Assembly: GCA_003233295.1 (NCBI GenBank)
Contig: QILJ01000541.1
Location: 1 to 6,507, forward strand
From: Ignavibacteria bacterium
GTDB taxonomy: Bacteria; Bacteroidota; Ignavibacteria; Ignavibacteriales; Melioribacteraceae
Length of the DNA: 6,507 nucleotides
Direction of reading: 5' to 3'
Shown: piece by piece, positions 4,721 through 6,507 of the stretch
Position numbering within the stretch: position 1 is the stretch's first letter
Layout of the letters: the number at the start of each line of letters is the position of its first letter
Made by a program: the position numbers and the translations under genes
Notes under the pieces: model-generated
Seen by the model: the letters and a program-made list of their open reading frames with translations, nothing else
Databases searched by the model: none
What the model was told of the DNA's origin: nothing

Positions 4721-6114
4721 AAATTGGAACGATACCGGTATGTAACCAGTTCGTCACGCATCTGCATAAATGCCGGCCAAATATAATCGCCAAACTGGAT
4801 TTCGACACAAGGCTTTAATCCGGTCAGCGCCATGCCAATACTCACACCTGCAATACTCGCTTCAGCTAATGGAGAATTGAATGCCCGCTTCTCGCCAAAC
4901 TTGGTTGACAGTCCTTTAGTGGAGGTAAAGACCCCGCCTTTTCTATCGGCAACATCTTCACCAAATATATACATCTTATCATTTAATTCCATCTCTTCAT
5001 GAAGTGCGTGATTTATAGCATCAACCAGAACAATAGGATTACCAGCCGGTTTGGATTTCTCATATTCCAGACGATCCCTCTTACCGCTTTCATCAAGGAT
5101 AAATCTTTCTGCTGTTTCAGCTTTAGGTCCTTCTTGCTTTAAAGCGAACTCTGCTGCCGCATCAATTTCCTTTTTGATCTTTTTCTTCATTTCGGATAAA
5201 GTTTTATCGTCCGCCGCTTTATCAGTGACAAGTATTTTCTTGAGCCTTTCAATCGGATCTTTAACAAGGTCAGCTTCAATCGATTCCTTAGTTCTGTATT
5301 TCCTCTGATCATCAGAAGAAGAATGCGATGCAAGCCTTACCACGTGAGCTTCAATCAATACTGGTCCTTTACCGCTGCGAACATATTCAAACGCTTTCTC
5401 CGCGGCAGAATAACTTTCTTCAAAATCAGTACCGTCAATTTCAATACTTAGTAGATCCGCAAATCCGCTCATCATTTGTGCAACAGAATTTTGCTTACCG
5501 CCGTTCTGACTTTCAACGGGTACAGATATTGCCAGCTTATTATTTTCTATTACAAAAACAACCGGAAGCTTTTCTCTGCTTGCCCAGTTTATAGCTTCGT
5601 AAAATTCGCCTTCGCTTGTTGTGCCTTCGCCGCTGCTTACATAAGTAACCGCATCATTTCCTTTCTTTCTGTTTGCCAAAGCAACTCCAACAGCTTGCAG
5701 GAACTGTGTTCCTGTTGGGCTAGACTGAGTAGGAATATTCAACTTTTTCGATCCCCAATGATTCGGCATTTGTCTGGCGCCTGTCATTGGGTCTGAACCT
5801 TTTGCAAGCATGTGAAGAAAAATATCTTGAAGTTCAATTCCTATGGAAAGCAAGAAAGCCAGATCACGATAATATGGGAAAGCCCAATCAATGCCGGGAT
5901 TCATCTGCATTCCAATTGCAACTTGAATAGCCTCGTGACCAGCAGCAGACATATGAAAATACGACTTACCCTGCTTCAGCAAATTCATAATTTTATGATC
6001 AGTCTTACGCGTTACTGTCATTATTCTAAGAGCTTCAATCTTAGTATCATCCGTAAGAGTATTAGCTATTTCTTTATTTTTAGTTTTCATATCAATTTTA
6101 TTCTCTGTTCTCAT
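4597..6114 (-). CDS. Fused E1 alpha/beta 2-oxoacid dehydrogenase (branched-chain type), broken by a frameshift
   Basis: E1 is the thiamine-diphosphate enzyme that decarboxylates the 2-oxoacid and acylates the lipoyl group on E2. The visible frame has 505 residues, of which about 464 are genuine. The alpha module covers about 20-330: the TPP motif starts at GEGTTSEGEF (162-171) and ends in NN (191-192), and HSSSDDQRKYR (264-274) matches the loop typical of branched-chain E1 alpha. The beta module starts near 360 (NPIVLVDAINHAL) with the cofactor-contacting FGEDVADRKGGVF (384-396), then QFGDYIWPAFMQMRDELVTYRYRSN. After Asn464 the frame turns to non-family sequence and stops at 4597. The true continuation is in another frame from about 4720. 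lipB ends 21 bp upstream. The ATG at 6114 has only a weak purine-rich site; another ATG lies at 6090. Confidence 0.92.
   Translation of the reverse strand: MRTENKIDMKTKNKEIANTLTDDTKIEALRIMTVTRKTDHKIMNLLKQGKSYFHMSAAGHEAIQVAIGMQMNPGIDWAFPYYRDLAFLLSIGIELQDIFLHMLAKGSDPMTGARQMPNHWGSKKLNIPTQSSPTGTQFLQAVGVALANRKKGNDAVTYVSSGEGTTSEGEFYEAINWASREKLPVVFVIENNKLAISVPVESQNGGKQNSVAQMMSGFADLLSIEIDGTDFEESYSAAEKAFEYVRSGKGPVLIEAHVVRLASHSSSDDQRKYRTKESIEADLVKDPIERLKKILVTDKAADDKTLSEMKKKIKKEIDAAAEFALKQEGPKAETAERFILDESGKRDRLEYEKSKPAGNPIVLVDAINHALHEEMELNDKMYIFGEDVADRKGGVFTSTKGLSTKFGEKRAFNSPLAEASIAGVSIGMALTGLKPCVEIQFGDYIWPAFMQMRDELVTYRYRSNLQLAVIFTAVYSTVRILRDSFLISRDCLLHIHPMLRMQRDY
4713..4727. repeat. Inverted repeat at the E1 deletion junction
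   Basis: CCAATT and AATTGG form 6-bp arms around GCA at the exact place where the E1 frame breaks. Five bases separate the last good codon in one frame (Asn464, 4725-4723) from the Ile codon of IGGY in the other (4717-4715). Comparison with remembered E1 beta sequences suggests that about 12-13 residues belong there. The repeat may mark a deletion by template switching or a misjoined assembly. Confidence 0.6.
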
Positions 6115-6135
6115 TATCTTCTCATTTAATAACTT

Positions 6136-6507
6136 TCATCTTTTAACTTCATCATATTCAAAAATACTTTTCATATTCTGTACTATCATCTCTTTAACAT
6201 CATGAATATCAAACTCATTGTGAAGTTCCTTTTGTAATGACGTTACTCCTTTATCATTTATTCCGCAAGGGATTATTCCGTTAAACAGATCAAGATCGGT
6301 ATTAACATTTAATGCAAAACCGTGCATCGTTATCCATCTGCTTACCTTAATCCCGATCGCACAGATCTTTCTATCCTCTATCCAAACACCGGTGTGCTTT
6401 GCCATTCTGGAAGTCAGCAAACCAAAATCGCCGCACGTCTTAATTATCACTTCTTCTATAGCTCTAAGAAAAAGATTTGTATCTTTTTTCCAATTCTTCA
6501 AATCGAA
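6136..6507 (-). CDS. lipB: Octanoyltransferase LipB, C-terminal part (cut by window edge)
   Basis: LipB transfers octanoyl from acyl carrier protein to the lipoyl-domain lysine, giving the substrate for LipA. About 123 residues are visible, a little over half the usual length, and the frame stays open to the window end. Seen directly: [30 protein letters not shown], containing the conserved Lys of the KIxAIG segment and the HGFALN motif, then [17 protein letters not shown] with the catalytic Cys in PCGI. A TTG at 6501 is not the start, because the residues before it (FDL) match the conserved lead-in helix of the family. It ends 21 bp before the E1 start on the same strand, so lipB, E1 and E2 are probably one operon. 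The N-terminal half lies outside the window. Confidence 0.94.
   Translation of the reverse strand, partial: FDLKNWKKDTNLFLRAIEEVIIKTCGDFGLLTSRMAKHTGVWIEDRKICAIGIKVSRWITMHGFALNVNTDLDLFNGIIPCGINDKGVTSLQKELHNEFDIHDVKEMIVQNMKSIFEYDEVKR

Noticed and set aside
4597..4722. The 505-residue E1 frame as a natural C-terminus
   Set aside because: The residues after Asn464 (LQLAVIFTAVYSTVRI and onward) resemble no E1, while another frame carries the expected beta sequence.
5051..6129. Several plus-strand ORFs of 85-106 residues opposite E1
   Set aside because: The minus strand here encodes clear E1 motifs throughout, and the plus frames show no domain.
1..6507. tRNA, rRNA, insertion sequence or phage genes
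   Set aside because: No cloverleaf, ribosomal segment, transposase, terminal inverted repeat or phage-like protein was seen on either strand.

Overview
The window is AT-rich bacterial DNA in which every convincing gene lies on the minus strand, so transcription runs from high to low coordinates. Several things fit the Bacteroidota/Chlorobi/Ignavibacteriota group: a fused E1 alpha-beta 2-oxoacid dehydrogenase subunit, the sequence style of LipA and LipB, sparse Shine-Dalgarno sites, and a possible TTTG/TAnnTT promoter. Ignavibacteriota is my best guess, made from protein style alone without any search.

Right to centre (6507 to 2729) is a lipoate-dependent metabolic block. It starts with the C-terminal half of lipB (octanoyltransferase, cut by the window edge). 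Next is a fused E1 alpha/beta subunit of a branched-chain-type 2-oxoacid dehydrogenase, then the lipoyl-bearing E2 acyltransferase. The lipB-E1 and E1-E2 gaps are 21 and 48 bp, so one transcript is likely. The E1 gene is broken near 4717-4725, where about 31-34 bp seem to be missing and the frame shifts.

Centre (2641 to 1971) is a two-gene module that I read as a type II toxin-antitoxin pair of the TumE (DUF6516) family. The antitoxin comes first and overlaps the toxin by the four bases ATGA. The toxin in turn overlaps lipA (lipoyl synthase) by 17 bp, so the pair is wedged inside the lipoate/2-oxoacid dehydrogenase cluster. lipA is intact through both iron-sulfur motifs, but a perfect 23-bp tandem duplication shifts its last 15 codons out of frame. 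Removing one copy restores the usual C-terminus, including the RSSYHA motif.

Left end (911 to 1) has a small hydrophobic ORF of unknown function, a perfect 24-bp tandem duplication, hypA, and the N-terminal third of hypB, which runs off the window. HypA and HypB deliver nickel to NiFe hydrogenase.

Functionally, LipB and LipA would make the lipoyl group carried by E2, and E1-E2 would oxidise branched-chain or related 2-oxoacids; E3 is not in the window. The most notable points are the toxin-antitoxin pair inside this operon and three short indels or duplications, two of which break genes of one pathway. The indels could be real decay or assembly errors, and the sequence alone cannot decide.
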